A DNA stretch of 64,000 nucleotides from Vogesella aquatica. GTDB lineage: Bacteria; Pseudomonadota; Gammaproteobacteria; Burkholderiales; Chromobacteriaceae. The stretch lies in the NCBI RefSeq assembly GCF_028548455.1, contig NZ_JAQQLF010000016.1, positions 1 through 64,000 of the forward strand, written 5' to 3'. Position numbers and translations under genes: made by a program. The notes beneath the pieces were generated by a model. That model did no database searches and was not told the DNA's origin. It saw only the letters and a program-made list of their open reading frames with translations. Of the stretch, positions 37,520-46,427 are shown piece after piece. The first letter of the stretch is position 1. Every line of letters starts with the position of its first letter.

Positions 37520-39226
37520 ATGAGTTCGCTGTCCAATCAATCGACTACTTTTAACGCCATTACCAGTGCCAAGGAAGCCACTGGCCGCCGGGATTACTCC
37601 AACCCGTTTGCCAAGAAGCAGTTTCTGGTGGTGGATTGCGTGCCGGAAATGCAGCGTGCCATGTCCATGACGCTGCAGTCCTTCGGCGCCGAGAAAGTGG
37701 AGTACGCCGGCAAGGCCAATGACGCGCTGGTAAAACTGATGCGTTACGACTTTGACGTGGTGCTGTGCGATTACGATCTGGGTGGCGGCAGCGATGGCCT
37801 GTACCTGTATGAGGAGGCCAAGGAGCGCAACCTGCTCAAGCAGTCTTGCGTGTTCATGATTGTCAGCGGCGAGCGCCGTGCAGCCAAGGTTTTGTCTGCA
37901 GCCGAGCTGGCGCCGGACGGCTACCTGCTCAAACCGTTTACCGGCGAAGAGCTGGCCAAGCGGCTGGAAGTGGCCATGCGCCGCCGTGATGCATTCAAGG
38001 TGGTGGACGAGGCCCTGATGAGCCATGACTATATGGCCGCCATTGAGGCATGCGGCAAGAAAATCAGCGAACGCAACGAATTCAGCCTGGATTTCATGAA
38101 ACTCAAGGGCAGCCTGAGCATGAAAATCGGCGATTACGACTCGGCGCACAATCTGTACCAGCAGGTGCTGAAGATCAAGGAAATCCCCTGGGCCAAGGTG
38201 GGCATGGCCAAATCCATGGCCGGCCTCAAAAAGGTAGAGCCAGCGATTGCGCTGTTCCAGCAAGTGATTGTGGAAAACGACCGCGTGATGGAAGCCTACG
38301 ACTGGCTGGCCAAGCTGTACCAGGACAACCACGAGCTGGACAAGGCGCAGCAAACGCTGAAGCGTGCTACCGAGCTGTCGCCGGCCACCATACGCCGTCA
38401 CCAGGCGCTGGCGCAGGTGGCCGAAGAAAACGGCGATCTGGAGCAGGCCAAGAAGGCCTACGCCACCACGCTGGACCTGGCCAAGGCCAGCTGGCACCGC
38501 AGCCCGGCACACTACGCTACGCTAGCGCGCACGCAGCTAGCCAGCCAGGACAAGGCCGAGGCCATGAAAACGCTGGCGTCGTTGCGCCGCGATTACAAGC
38601 ACAACCCCGAAGGCGAGTGGATGGCCGACGTGGTGGATAGCACCATCCAGAACCATGGTGGTAACAAGGCAGCCGCAGAAAAGCTGCTGCGCTCGGCCGA
38701 AGAGCGCATGCCGCAGCTCACCAAACTGAAAGACAGCGACCGGCTGGAGTTTGCCCGTGCTTGTTATGGCCAGGGCCAGCATGACATCGGCGACAAGGTC
38801 GCCAGTAACCTGGTGCGCAATAACCACGATAACGAAGAGCTACTGCAAAAACTGTCCACCCTGTTCGACCAGGTTGGCCGCGGCGATGCCGGGCGCGAGC
38901 TGATCGCCAGCAATGTGCAGGGTATTGTCGACCTGAACAACCAGGCGGTACGCGAGGCGCAATCCGGAGATCACGACAAGGCGATTGCGCTGTTCCAGAA
39001 GGCTTTGCAGGAAATGCCGGAGAACGTGCAGCTGATGCTCAACCTGGTCAACGCCATCATTGCGCAGTGCCACCGCCAGGGCTGGCACGAAAGCAATATC
39101 AAGCACGCGCACGAATTGCTGCAGCGTGTGCGGGAAATGGCACCAACCAATAATAAATTCCAGAAACTGCTCCAGGCGTGGCGCAGCCTGATCGACCAGC
39201 ATCAGAAGCGGGAATTCTTGCTGTGA
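37520..39226 (+). CDS. Response-regulator receiver fused to TPR repeats
   Basis: 568 aa. A receiver domain at about residues 33-150: phospho-acceptor Asp near residue 84 in VVLCDYDLGGGSDG, Ser in MIVSGE, Lys in YLLKPF. One of the two acidic-pocket residues is Cys (VVDCVPE), so Mg binding may be altered. The rest is helical with tetratricopeptide-like repeats (EPAIALFQQVIVENDRVMEA; DHDKAIALFQKALQEMPENV). There is no DNA-binding or enzymatic output domain, so output is probably by protein contacts. It is coupled by a 4-base overlap to the next membrane protein. The cognate kinase is not in this window. Confidence 0.85.
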   Translation: MSSLSNQSTTFNAITSAKEATGRRDYSNPFAKKQFLVVDCVPEMQRAMSMTLQSFGAEKVEYAGKANDALVKLMRYDFDVVLCDYDLGGGSDGLYLYEEAKERNLLKQSCVFMIVSGERRAAKVLSAAELAPDGYLLKPFTGEELAKRLEVAMRRRDAFKVVDEALMSHDYMAAIEACGKKISERNEFSLDFMKLKGSLSMKIGDYDSAHNLYQQVLKIKEIPWAKVGMAKSMAGLKKVEPAIALFQQVIVENDRVMEAYDWLAKLYQDNHELDKAQQTLKRATELSPATIRRHQALAQVAEENGDLEQAKKAYATTLDLAKASWHRSPAHYATLARTQLASQDKAEAMKTLASLRRDYKHNPEGEWMADVVDSTIQNHGGNKAAAEKLLRSAEERMPQLTKLKDSDRLEFARACYGQGQHDIGDKVASNLVRNNHDNEELLQKLSTLFDQVGRGDAGRELIASNVQGIVDLNNQAVREAQSGDHDKAIALFQKALQEMPENVQLMLNLVNAIIAQCHRQGWHESNIKHAHELLQRVREMAPTNNKFQKLLQAWRSLIDQHQKREFLL

Positions 39227-40527
39227 GCCCTGCGTGGCGCCACGGGATACAGCCCCTGTTGTTCATGGGGCTGTTTTCTTGCTGGCTGCTATTTGCTGCC
39301 ATTGGCTGGGTATGGCTGGAAGCCGGCGAGCGTCATGCCGCCCAGCAAGCACTGGATGAGCAGGCCGAGCAGCAACTGGGGCAACTGCGCACCCAGCTGG
39401 ACGCCATGCAGCAGGAAGCGCGGCAGCTATTGCGCAGCCTGATGCTGGCCCGGGATGAGGGGCGTGAGCAGTTTTCGCCTTATCTGGCCAGTTTGCGCAG
39501 GCACACACCACAGCTGGGTACGGTGGCACTGCTGGTGGCCAACCCTGCCCAGGGCAGGCTGCTGGAGGTACAGGCGTTTGAGCCCTTTCAGCTCGGTGGC
39601 GCCCTGTTGCCCACGCAAGATCTGGCCAGACTGCCCCAGGTGGCTGCGGCATTGCCAGGTTTGCAGCGTGGCCAGGCGCAGGTGCTGGTCTGGCAGCGTC
39701 GTTCACCAGAGCAGCTATTACTGATCATACCCGGCCAGCAAGGCATGGCACTGGCCTTGTGGCTGCCACCGCAAGCCTTGCTGCAAGATAATAGGCGCGA
39801 TGGTGTACAAGCCGTGCTATCGGTACAGCCGGCGGCGCCGCCAGCCGCCAGCGAAGCGGGCAGTCTGCTGAGCCAGCAAGCGTTGCGCAGTGGTGCTTTT
39901 GAGCTGAACCTGACCCTGTGGCGTGCCTGGCAGCCAGTGGCGCAGCTGTCGTGGCGCAGCATAGCCTTGCTCGCCTTCATGCTGCTGCTCTGGCTGTTGG
40001 GCTGGCGCTCATGGCGCCAGAGCCGGGGTTTGCTGCGGCAGCGTTTGCAAGCACGCCGTTTGCAAGCGCAGTGGCTGGAGCAGGCCAGGCAGCAGGCCCC
40101 GGTTTCCCCGCAACGTGCTTTGGCTACGCTGGAGCGACAATTGCAAACGCTACCGCCGGCGGGGCTGATGCGTGTCTGGTGGGTACATGGCCGTGGCGTT
40201 CGCCGCCGCAGTTTCCATCAGGCCAGTGCCATGCTCCAGCTGGAAAGCCAGCTGGCCAAAGCGCCATTTGACGGGCTGACGGCGGTGCGCCTAAGACACG
40301 GCCAGGTACTGCTGGTGCTGCTGCAGGATGAGGCGGGTATGGTGGCCAATAGTCAACGTTTGTCGCACTGGCTCACTGCGGTGATGGGTGGCCGGCCCGA
40401 CGAGGCCAGCATGCTGTGGCACTGCTTCGAGATGGATCACGGGGTGGCCGAGCTAGAGCGCGCGTTGCTGGGTACGTCGATTACGCCACTTTATAGTGCG
40501 GCATCACCCCTGCCCCCCGGGCGCTGA
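39223..40527 (+). CDS. Membrane protein of unknown function, possibly with a degenerate GGDEF-like domain
   Basis: 434 aa if started at GTG 39223, which overlaps the upstream stop as GTGA. An ATG 45 bases earlier would give a longer overlap. TM1 is at about residues 8-30 and TM2 at about 245-265, with a periplasmic part of some 215 residues between and a coiled-coil-like stretch after TM1 (Gln-rich). The cytoplasmic tail has a beta-alpha pattern in which AVRLRHGQVLLVLLQDE occupies the place of a GGDEF signature, without the catalytic residues. That reading is an inference. No family is recognised. With the receiver-TPR protein it looks like a two-protein signalling unit. Confidence 0.6.
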   Translation: MSPAWRHGIQPLLFMGLFSCWLLFAAIGWVWLEAGERHAAQQALDEQAEQQLGQLRTQLDAMQQEARQLLRSLMLARDEGREQFSPYLASLRRHTPQLGTVALLVANPAQGRLLEVQAFEPFQLGGALLPTQDLARLPQVAAALPGLQRGQAQVLVWQRRSPEQLLLIIPGQQGMALALWLPPQALLQDNRRDGVQAVLSVQPAAPPAASEAGSLLSQQALRSGAFELNLTLWRAWQPVAQLSWRSIALLAFMLLLWLLGWRSWRQSRGLLRQRLQARRLQAQWLEQARQQAPVSPQRALATLERQLQTLPPAGLMRVWWVHGRGVRRRSFHQASAMLQLESQLAKAPFDGLTAVRLRHGQVLLVLLQDEAGMVANSQRLSHWLTAVMGGRPDEASMLWHCFEMDHGVAELERALLGTSITPLYSAASPLPPGR

Positions 40528-40584
40528 TGCCGGGTTGCCGGTTTTGCAGTACAATCGCCGCCATCGCCAACCGGGGGAATACAC

Positions 40585-40764
40585 ATGTATCAGTCCGAAT
40601 TTACCGCCTTCATGAACGGCTTTCTGGAAAAGAACCCGCAAGTCGATACCGAGCGTCGCGAGCTGCGCCTGACCTGGTGGGAACGCACGCTGGACCTGGA
40701 CGATCTGCGCCGCTGGAAAGCCTCCCGCGTGCCACAGAAGCCCTACGTTTACCAGCCAGAGTAA
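40585..40764 (+). CDS. DUF3460 family protein
   Basis: A 59-residue reading frame starting MYQSEFTAFMNGFLEKNPQ and ending KPYVYQPE, with the family pattern of a Glu-rich N-terminal helix and RLTWWERTLDLDDLRRWKAS. DUF3460 is a small betaproteobacterial family of unknown function. GGGGGAA lies upstream of the ATG. A terminator follows. Confidence 0.82.
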   Translation: MYQSEFTAFMNGFLEKNPQVDTERRELRLTWWERTLDLDDLRRWKASRVPQKPYVYQPE

Positions 40765-40827
40765 GCTGCTGGCGGGTGTGCCATGCAGTCCGATGGTGCC
40801 GCGCCTGCCGGGTGTGCTGTATTGATA

Positions 40828-40856
40828 AAACCCTGCTTGCCATGCATGCAGGGTTT
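40828..40856 (+). terminator. Intrinsic terminator after the DUF3460 gene
   Basis: AAACCCTGC (40828-40836) pairs with GCAGGGTTT (40848-40856). Confidence 0.75.
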
Positions 40857-40926
40857 GTCTTGTAAACGGCGGTGCCCTGTGTAATGGCACGGTCAAAGCA
40901 TGCGGGCAGTTTTGTCAGCAGCCCTC

Positions 40927-40952
40927 ACGCCCGCAAGGGCGTTTGTTTTTTT
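40927..40952 (+). terminator. Second terminator directly before the O-methyltransferase gene
   Basis: ACGCCC GCAA GGGCGT (40927-40942) followed by TTGTTTTTTTG. It ends about ten bases before the ATG at 40963, so it may act as an attenuator or the start may lie elsewhere. Confidence 0.75.
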
Positions 40953-40962
40953 GAGCACCAGT

Positions 40963-41628
40963 ATGACCAGACAAACCATGACCATGAGCGACGATGTCGC
41001 CAGCTACTTGCTGCAAATCGGGGTAAGCGAGCACCCGGTGCAGCGCGCCCTGCGCGAATTTACCGCAGGCCACCGCATGGCCAAGATGCAAATTGCCCCC
41101 GAGCAGGGCCAGTTTCTGAGCTGGCTGGTCGGCCTTACCGGCGCGCGCCGTTATCTGGAAATCGGCACCTTTACCGGCTATAGCGCTTTGACTGTCGCGC
41201 TGGCCATGGGCGAGCAAGGCCGTACCGTGTGCTGTGATATGAGCGTGGAGTTCACCACCATCGCGCGGGACTACTGGCAGCAGGCCGGCGTGGCCGAGCG
41301 CATTGATCTGTACGTGCAACCTGCGGTGCAGACGCTGGCCATGCTGCTGGAGCAGGGCGGGGCGGGCAGCTTTGACCTGGCTTTCATCGATGCCGACAAG
41401 CAGAATTATCCAGCCTACTACGAAACCTGTTTGCAGCTGGTGCGCCCGGGCGGGATTATTGCCATCGATAATATCCTGCTTAATGGCCGGGTAGTGGCAC
41501 CGCAGCCCGATCATCCGCGTAGCGTGCATGTCATGCACGAATTCAACGCCACGCTGCTGGCCGACCCGCGTGTCAGCCTGTGTATTCTGCCCATGGGGGA
41601 CGGTATGACCCTGCTGCGCCGTTTGTAA
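40963..41628 (+). CDS. SAM-dependent O-methyltransferase (class I, CCoAOMT type)
   Basis: 221 aa. The SAM site is RRYLEIGTFTGYSALTVALA. FDLAFIDADKQNYPAYYE carries the metal-binding Asp, and GGIIAIDNILLNGRV the second metal/catechol block. Such enzymes methylate catechol-like hydroxyls; the substrate here is unknown. ATG 40963 gives a normal N-terminus, but the ribosome site is weak (GAGC). It lies in the place where tolQ would be expected, directly upstream of tolR. Confidence 0.85.
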   Translation: MTRQTMTMSDDVASYLLQIGVSEHPVQRALREFTAGHRMAKMQIAPEQGQFLSWLVGLTGARRYLEIGTFTGYSALTVALAMGEQGRTVCCDMSVEFTTIARDYWQQAGVAERIDLYVQPAVQTLAMLLEQGGAGSFDLAFIDADKQNYPAYYETCLQLVRPGGIIAIDNILLNGRVVAPQPDHPRSVHVMHEFNATLLADPRVSLCILPMGDGMTLLRRL

Positions 41629-41733
41629 ACGGCCGCAGCGAGGAACCCGCCGCTGCCGGCTTGGTCAGTCAAGCACCCCTTTTAGTCCGCTGCCGGTGTT
41701 AACATCGGCATGTTATTGAAACAGGATAAGCCC

Positions 41734-42141
41734 ATGTTGCAACGCCGCCCGCGCCGCATGATGAACCAGATGAATGTGGTGCCTTACATCGACGTGATGC
41801 TGGTACTGCTGGTGATCTTCATGGTGACCGCGCCCATGTTCACCCCCGGGGTGATTGATGTGCCCAGCGTCAGCCGTGCCGCGCAGGTAGAGACCGCACC
41901 ACTGGAAATCAGCATTGAAGCCAGTGGTGCCTATTTTGTCGGCGAAGGCGGCAAGCGTGAGCCTGCGGCCAACCTGGACGAGCTCATCGCCATGGTGCAG
42001 GCGCGCCTGAAGGATAGCCGCCCGGTGGTGGTGACGGCGCATCAGGACCTGAAGTACAGCGAAGTGGTAAAAGTGGCCGACAAGCTGCACGCGGCCGGTA
42101 TCCAGCGTGTGGCGCTCACGGTGCGCCAGCAGGGTAGCTGA
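41734..42141 (+). CDS. tolR: Tol-Pal system protein TolR
   Basis: 135 aa ExbD/TolR-type protein with one N-terminal membrane helix (VVPYIDVMLVLLVIFMVTAP, containing the proton-path Asp) and a periplasmic domain. TolR works with TolQ as the proton-driven motor that energises TolA. I start it at ATG 41734, 6 bases after AGGATA. The ATG 24 bases earlier lacks a site. Its TGA overlaps the tolA ATG. No tolQ lies upstream in this window. Confidence 0.92.
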   Translation: MLQRRPRRMMNQMNVVPYIDVMLVLLVIFMVTAPMFTPGVIDVPSVSRAAQVETAPLEISIEASGAYFVGEGGKREPAANLDELIAMVQARLKDSRPVVVTAHQDLKYSEVVKVADKLHAAGIQRVALTVRQQGS

Positions 42142-42989
42142 TGATGGCCACCCGCCAGCCCGGTGCGGCTTCATGGCTGCTGTCCGCATGCCTGCATGCG
42201 GTAGTCATGCTATGTCTGTGGCTATCTGCTGCGCCCGAAGAGCTCAAGACACCGCCACCACTGGCGCTAGAGCTGTGGGCCGGCAATGCCGGCCAGGTAG
42301 CGGCACCGGTGGCTACGCCTGCCCCTGCGCCCGCTCCGGCGCCGAAAGTGGCCGCGAAAGCTCCGCCTCCACCCCCCGCCCCGGTGCAAGACAACCCGGC
42401 TGCCGATGTAAAAGTACTGGCCGACAAGGCTGCCAAGAAACCGCCGCTGCCGGAAGCCAAGCCGGCCGAGAAAGCAACGCCGGTCGCCAAGGCCAAGCCG
42501 GAGCTTGCCAAGCCAGAACCCACACCGCCAGTGAAACCTGCTACCAGTGTGCCCGCCAAGCCTGCGGCCACCCCCAAGCCTGCTGCAGTGAAAACCGACG
42601 ACTTGCTGGCCGAGCTGGATGCGCTACCGCCAGGCCCAGGGCAGGGCAAGGTGAGCCAGGCCGGCGCCAAAACCGGTGCGAAAACAGGCTCTGCTACCGG
42701 CCAGCCAGACCAGAAACAGCAGTACGGCGAGGCCATCAAGAACCGTGTGCGCCCGTATATCGTGATACCCGACGGCATCAAGGGTAACCCGGAGGCATCG
42801 GTGGAGGTCATCATCCTGCCGACACTGGAAATTCGCAGTACGCGTATCCTGCGCAGTAGCGGCTCGGCAGCGTGGGACCAGGCAGTACTGGCAGCACTGG
42901 CCGAAGTGCGGCGTTTCCCGCCGCTACCCAAAGGCGCCGACTTTGCCGACTACCGCCGTATCACCCTTAATTTCCGCCCCAAGGAGTAA
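42141..42989 (+). CDS. tolA: Tol-Pal system protein TolA
   Basis: 282 aa. One N-terminal membrane helix, then a long Ala/Pro/Lys-rich periplasmic linker (residues about 60-170), then a TonB-like C-terminal domain (VRPYIVIPDGIKGNPEASV and AVLAALAEVRRFPPLP). TolA links the inner-membrane motor to TolB and Pal during constriction. The linker is Pro-rich rather than the long Ala/Lys/Glu helix of E. coli, and the protein is shorter (E. coli about 420). It overlaps tolR. Confidence 0.9.
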   Translation: MMATRQPGAASWLLSACLHAVVMLCLWLSAAPEELKTPPPLALELWAGNAGQVAAPVATPAPAPAPAPKVAAKAPPPPPAPVQDNPAADVKVLADKAAKKPPLPEAKPAEKATPVAKAKPELAKPEPTPPVKPATSVPAKPAATPKPAAVKTDDLLAELDALPPGPGQGKVSQAGAKTGAKTGSATGQPDQKQQYGEAIKNRVRPYIVIPDGIKGNPEASVEVIILPTLEIRSTRILRSSGSAAWDQAVLAALAEVRRFPPLPKGADFADYRRITLNFRPKE

Positions 42990-42993
42990 TGCC

Positions 42994-44283
42994 TTGCACC
43001 GACTGATTGCCTACTGCTGGCGCGTACTGCTGCTGGCCACGATGTTGGCCGCACCGTTGGCGCGTGCCGACCTGACCGTGGATATCGTGGGCGGCGGCAG
43101 CAGCCGTTACCCGCTCACCATTCTGCCCATGCAAAACGAAGAGTGGCTGCCCGAGGCGGTAACGCAAACGGTAAAAAGCGACCTGGCCATGACCGGCTTG
43201 TTCGGTTTGCTGGAGCCGCCGGGCGGCACGGTGCTGCCGGCCTCGCCGCAGGCCTTCGACCCTGTGCCATGGCAGCAAAACGGTAGCCGTGCCGTGCTGT
43301 ACGGCAAAGTGACCAAGCTGGAAGGCGGCCTGCTGCGCCTGACATTCTGGGCCGAGACGGTGAACCCGCGCGAACAAAAGCTGGCCGCCGAGTTTGATGT
43401 CCACAGCTCGCAGCTGCGCGATGTCGCGCACCGGATTGCCGACATGGTTTACGAGGCGCTGCTGGGCAGCAAGAGCCTGTTCGCCAGCCGCATTGCGTTT
43501 GTGGTGCAGAAGGGCAAAGAGTCGCGCCTGCAAGTAGCCGATGTGGATGGCCGCCGCGCGCAAACCGTATTGCGCTCGGCAGAGCCCATCATTTCACCGG
43601 CGTGGAGCCCGGATGGCAGCCGCCTGGCTTATGTCTCGTTCGAAAACAAGAAGCCGGTGATTTACGTGCAAGACCTGGCCACTGGCCAGCGCCGCCTGCT
43701 GGCCAACTTCAAGGGCAGCAACTCGGCCCCGACCTGGAGCCCGGACGGCCGCAAGCTGGCTATCGTGCTGACATTAAGCGGTAATTCGCAGGTCTATATC
43801 ATCAATGCCGACGGCACAGGCCTGAGCCGTTTCTCGTATAGTGATGCCATCGATACCGAGCCGGTATTCAGCCCGGATGGCCGCCAGATTGCGTTTGTGT
43901 CCGACCGCAGTGGCGGGCCACAGATTTACATCCAGCCACTGGATGGCAGCAAAACCGTACGCCGCGTCACTTTCCAGGGTGCGTACAACGTGTCGCCGGC
44001 GTTTTCACCGGATGGCCGCCAGCTGGCCTATGTGCGCCGCGAAGCCGGCCGCTTCAAGGTGATGTTGCAAGACCTGGCCAGCGGGGATGCGCGCATGATC
44101 AGCAATAGTGCTTTTGACGAGTCGCCCAGCTTTGCACCCAACGGCAAGATGGTGCTGTATGCCAGTGATGAAGGCGGCCGTAGCGTGCTGTACGCTGCAT
44201 CTACCCAGCACCCGGGCCGCGTCAAGCTAGGGGTACTGGAAGGGCAGGTGCAGGATGCGGCATGGGGGCCATTCAACCCCTGA
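42994..44283 (+). CDS. tolB: Tol-Pal system protein TolB
   Basis: 429 aa periplasmic protein with an N-terminal alpha/beta domain and a six-bladed beta-propeller built of SPDGR/WSPDG repeats (ISPAWSPDGSRLAYVS, EPVFSPDGRQIAFVSDRSGG). It shuttles between TolA and Pal. The start is TTG 42994: AAGGAG lies 7 bases upstream, and the product begins with a good signal peptide cleaved after ARA. No ATG fits between tolA and the signal peptide. Confidence 0.93.
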   Translation: MHRLIAYCWRVLLLATMLAAPLARADLTVDIVGGGSSRYPLTILPMQNEEWLPEAVTQTVKSDLAMTGLFGLLEPPGGTVLPASPQAFDPVPWQQNGSRAVLYGKVTKLEGGLLRLTFWAETVNPREQKLAAEFDVHSSQLRDVAHRIADMVYEALLGSKSLFASRIAFVVQKGKESRLQVADVDGRRAQTVLRSAEPIISPAWSPDGSRLAYVSFENKKPVIYVQDLATGQRRLLANFKGSNSAPTWSPDGRKLAIVLTLSGNSQVYIINADGTGLSRFSYSDAIDTEPVFSPDGRQIAFVSDRSGGPQIYIQPLDGSKTVRRVTFQGAYNVSPAFSPDGRQLAYVRREAGRFKVMLQDLASGDARMISNSAFDESPSFAPNGKMVLYASDEGGRSVLYAASTQHPGRVKLGVLEGQVQDAAWGPFNP

Positions 44284-44383
44284 CGCGTGCTACGCTGGAA
44301 CTTCGGTTTTGTTCAAAAGTCTTTATGGTTTACCCGAGTCATTTCACTGGCTATACCCGGCCAGCCAGAACAAGGAGCGTCGC

Positions 44384-44926
44384 ATGAAAGTCTTACCCTT
44401 CGTCGTAGCCGCTGCAGCGGTATTGCTCAGTGCCTGCGCCAGTACCGGCAACCCGGCGGATAGTGCCAATGCCGGCAATGCAGCCATCGTATCCGGCAAT
44501 GGTGCCAGTACCGCAGGTGGCGGTGGCAGCAGCCTGAACCCGGCGCAGCCGCTACCGCAGGTGGATGCTGCGGGTGCCGAAGCCGCCGCGTATGCGGGGG
44601 TGAATGGCAAGAGCGTGTTCTTCGATTTTGACCAGTCCGCGATCAAGGACGAATACAAGGGCGTGGTAGAAGCGCATGCCGCCTACCTGGGCAAGTACAA
44701 AGGGCACGTGCTGGTACAAGGCAACACCGACGTGCGTGGTAGCCGCGAATACAACCTGGCGCTGGGCCAGCGCCGTGCCGAAAGCGTGAAGCAGTCGCTG
44801 GAGGTGCTGGGCGTGAAGCCGGATCAGGTTGAAGCCGTGAGCTTTGGCATGGAAAAACCCCAGGCTAGCGGTAATACCGATGGCGATCATGCGCAGAACC
44901 GCCGCGCAGACTTCGTTTACCAGTAA
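44384..44926 (+). CDS. pal: Peptidoglycan-associated lipoprotein
   Basis: 180 aa. Signal peptide with lipobox LLSAC, then a Gly/Ser-rich linker and an OmpA-like domain (FFDFDQSAIKDEYKG, GNTDVRGSREYNLALGQRRA) that binds diaminopimelate of peptidoglycan. I start it at ATG 44384 after AAGGAG. It lies 100 bases after tolB and has a hairpin after it. Confidence 0.96.
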   Translation: MKVLPFVVAAAAVLLSACASTGNPADSANAGNAAIVSGNGASTAGGGGSSLNPAQPLPQVDAAGAEAAAYAGVNGKSVFFDFDQSAIKDEYKGVVEAHAAYLGKYKGHVLVQGNTDVRGSREYNLALGQRRAESVKQSLEVLGVKPDQVEAVSFGMEKPQASGNTDGDHAQNRRADFVYQ

Positions 44927-44964
44927 GCCGGCGGCCATTGTCTAGGCCGGCTGGCTTGACCTGC

Positions 44965-44992
44965 ACCCGGGAAGGCGTCAACCTTTCCGGGT
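44965..44992 (+). terminator. Hairpin between pal and cpoB
   Basis: ACCCGGGAAGG (44965-44975) pairs with CCTTTCCGGGT (44982-44992) with one G-T pair. There is little T-run, so it may only attenuate transcription or stabilise the pal 3' end. Confidence 0.5.
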
Positions 44993-45019
44993 TATCCATT
45001 TAGCAAAGCCCGAACCGCC

Positions 45020-45775
45020 ATGCGTAACCGACTGTTCCCCCTGTTGTTGCCCATCGTACTGGGTGCATGCGCCACCACCACCGACCTGGAGCAGGCGCGC
45101 CTGGACCTGGAAAGCAAGCTGGCCAGCTCCAGCCAGCAGGCCAGTGCCCGTTTGTCGGATGTCGAGGCCAAGCTGGCCAACCAGCGCCTGCTGGACCTGG
45201 TGAACCAGGTCACCCTGCTGAAAGGCGAAATGTCCACGCTGCGCGGGCAGAACGAGGTACTGCAACACCAGGTAGCCGAAACGCAAAAGCGCCAGAATGA
45301 CCTGTATAACGACATCGACCTGCGTATGGGCAAGATGGAAAAACAGCTGCGCGACGCCAGCCAGCCGCAAGCCGAGGCACCGGCCGCCGAGCCTGCTGCG
45401 GCCAACCCTGCCGACGCCGCGCTGGCCCGTGCGCTGGAAGTACTGCGTGGCCGTGACTTTGCCAAATCGTTACCCTTGCTCAAAGCCGTAGCCGATGGCT
45501 ACCCCGCTAGCGAACAGGGGCTGGAGGCCACCTACTGGATGGGCGTGGCGCATACTGCGCTGAAGCAATACAGTGCCGCCATCGATATCCAGCGCCGCTT
45601 TGCCGAACAATACCCCAAGCACCCGAAAGCTGCCGAAACCCTGCGCCTGATGGCGGGTAACCAGCTACAGCTGGAGCAGAAAGACCAGGCCCGCCTGACC
45701 CTGCGCAAAATTATCAAACAATACCCTGGCACCCCGGCGGCGCAGCGCGCCCAGCAACAATTGGCCACGCTATAG
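45020..45775 (+). CDS. cpoB: Cell division coordinator CpoB (YbgF), with lipobox
   Basis: 251 aa. An N-terminal coiled coil ([40 protein letters not shown]) is followed by a Pro/Ala linker and a TPR domain ([20 protein letters not shown]). CpoB links Tol-Pal to PBP1B during constriction. The signal [17 protein letters not shown] ends in a lipobox, so the protein is predicted to be lipid-anchored. E. coli CpoB is soluble. Confidence 0.9.
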   Translation: MRNRLFPLLLPIVLGACATTTDLEQARLDLESKLASSSQQASARLSDVEAKLANQRLLDLVNQVTLLKGEMSTLRGQNEVLQHQVAETQKRQNDLYNDIDLRMGKMEKQLRDASQPQAEAPAAEPAAANPADAALARALEVLRGRDFAKSLPLLKAVADGYPASEQGLEATYWMGVAHTALKQYSAAIDIQRRFAEQYPKHPKAAETLRLMAGNQLQLEQKDQARLTLRKIIKQYPGTPAAQRAQQQLATL

Positions 45776-45803
45776 CCAAGCCTGGCCATACTCGCCGTTA
45801 TCG

Positions 45804-45838
45804 AAAGCCGGCTTCCCTGCGGAATGCCGGCTTTGTCT
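45804..45838 (+). terminator. Terminator after cpoB
   Basis: AAAGCCGGC (45804-45812) pairs with GCCGGCTTT (45826-45834), followed by GTCTTG. It closes the tol-pal unit. Confidence 0.75.
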
Positions 45839-45938
45839 TGCCGGGAAGATGCTTCCATGGAAGGTAAATCCCGGCGGCAAGCCCTTGCCAAATCAGGTAA
45901 AATTCCGTTTTTTCCCCTTCTTGACGGAATCAGCCTCC

Positions 45939-46427
45939 ATGATCGAAGTTGGCATCGTGATGGGTAGTAATAGCGACTGGGAAGTCATGCAAAACGCCGC
46001 GCGCGTTCTGAAAGACTTCGGCATCGCTTTCGAAACCCGCGTCGTCTCCGCCCACCGTACCCCCGACCTTCTGTTCCAGTACGCCGAAACCGCCGAAGCG
46101 CGTGGCCTGAAAGCCATCATCGCCGGAGCCGGCGGTGCCGCCCACTTGCCGGGCATGCTGGCCGCCAAGACCCATATCCCGGTGCTGGGCGTGCCTGTGC
46201 CGTCCAAGTACCTGCGGGGCGAAGACTCGCTGCTGTCCATCGTGCAAATGCCCAAAGGCATTCCCGTGGCCACGTTCGCCATTGGCGAAGCCGGTGCGGC
46301 CAACGCTGGCCTGTTTGCCATCGCCATGCTGGCCAATGGCAACCCCGAGCTGGCGGCCAAACTGAAGGCTTTCCGCAAGCAACAAGAAGACACCGTGCTG
46401 GCCATGAGCCTGCCGGAGGTGCAGTAA
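45939..46427 (+). CDS. purE: N5-carboxyaminoimidazole ribonucleotide mutase
   Basis: 162 aa class I PurE, which moves the carboxyl group of N5-CAIR to C4 in purine synthesis. The start [17 protein letters not shown] and the [16 protein letters not shown] block are diagnostic. I start it at ATG 45939; the longer frame upstream has no ribosome site. It is coupled to purK by a one-base overlap (TAATG). Confidence 0.95.
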   Translation: MIEVGIVMGSNSDWEVMQNAARVLKDFGIAFETRVVSAHRTPDLLFQYAETAEARGLKAIIAGAGGAAHLPGMLAAKTHIPVLGVPVPSKYLRGEDSLLSIVQMPKGIPVATFAIGEAGAANAGLFAIAMLANGNPELAAKLKAFRKQQEDTVLAMSLPEVQ

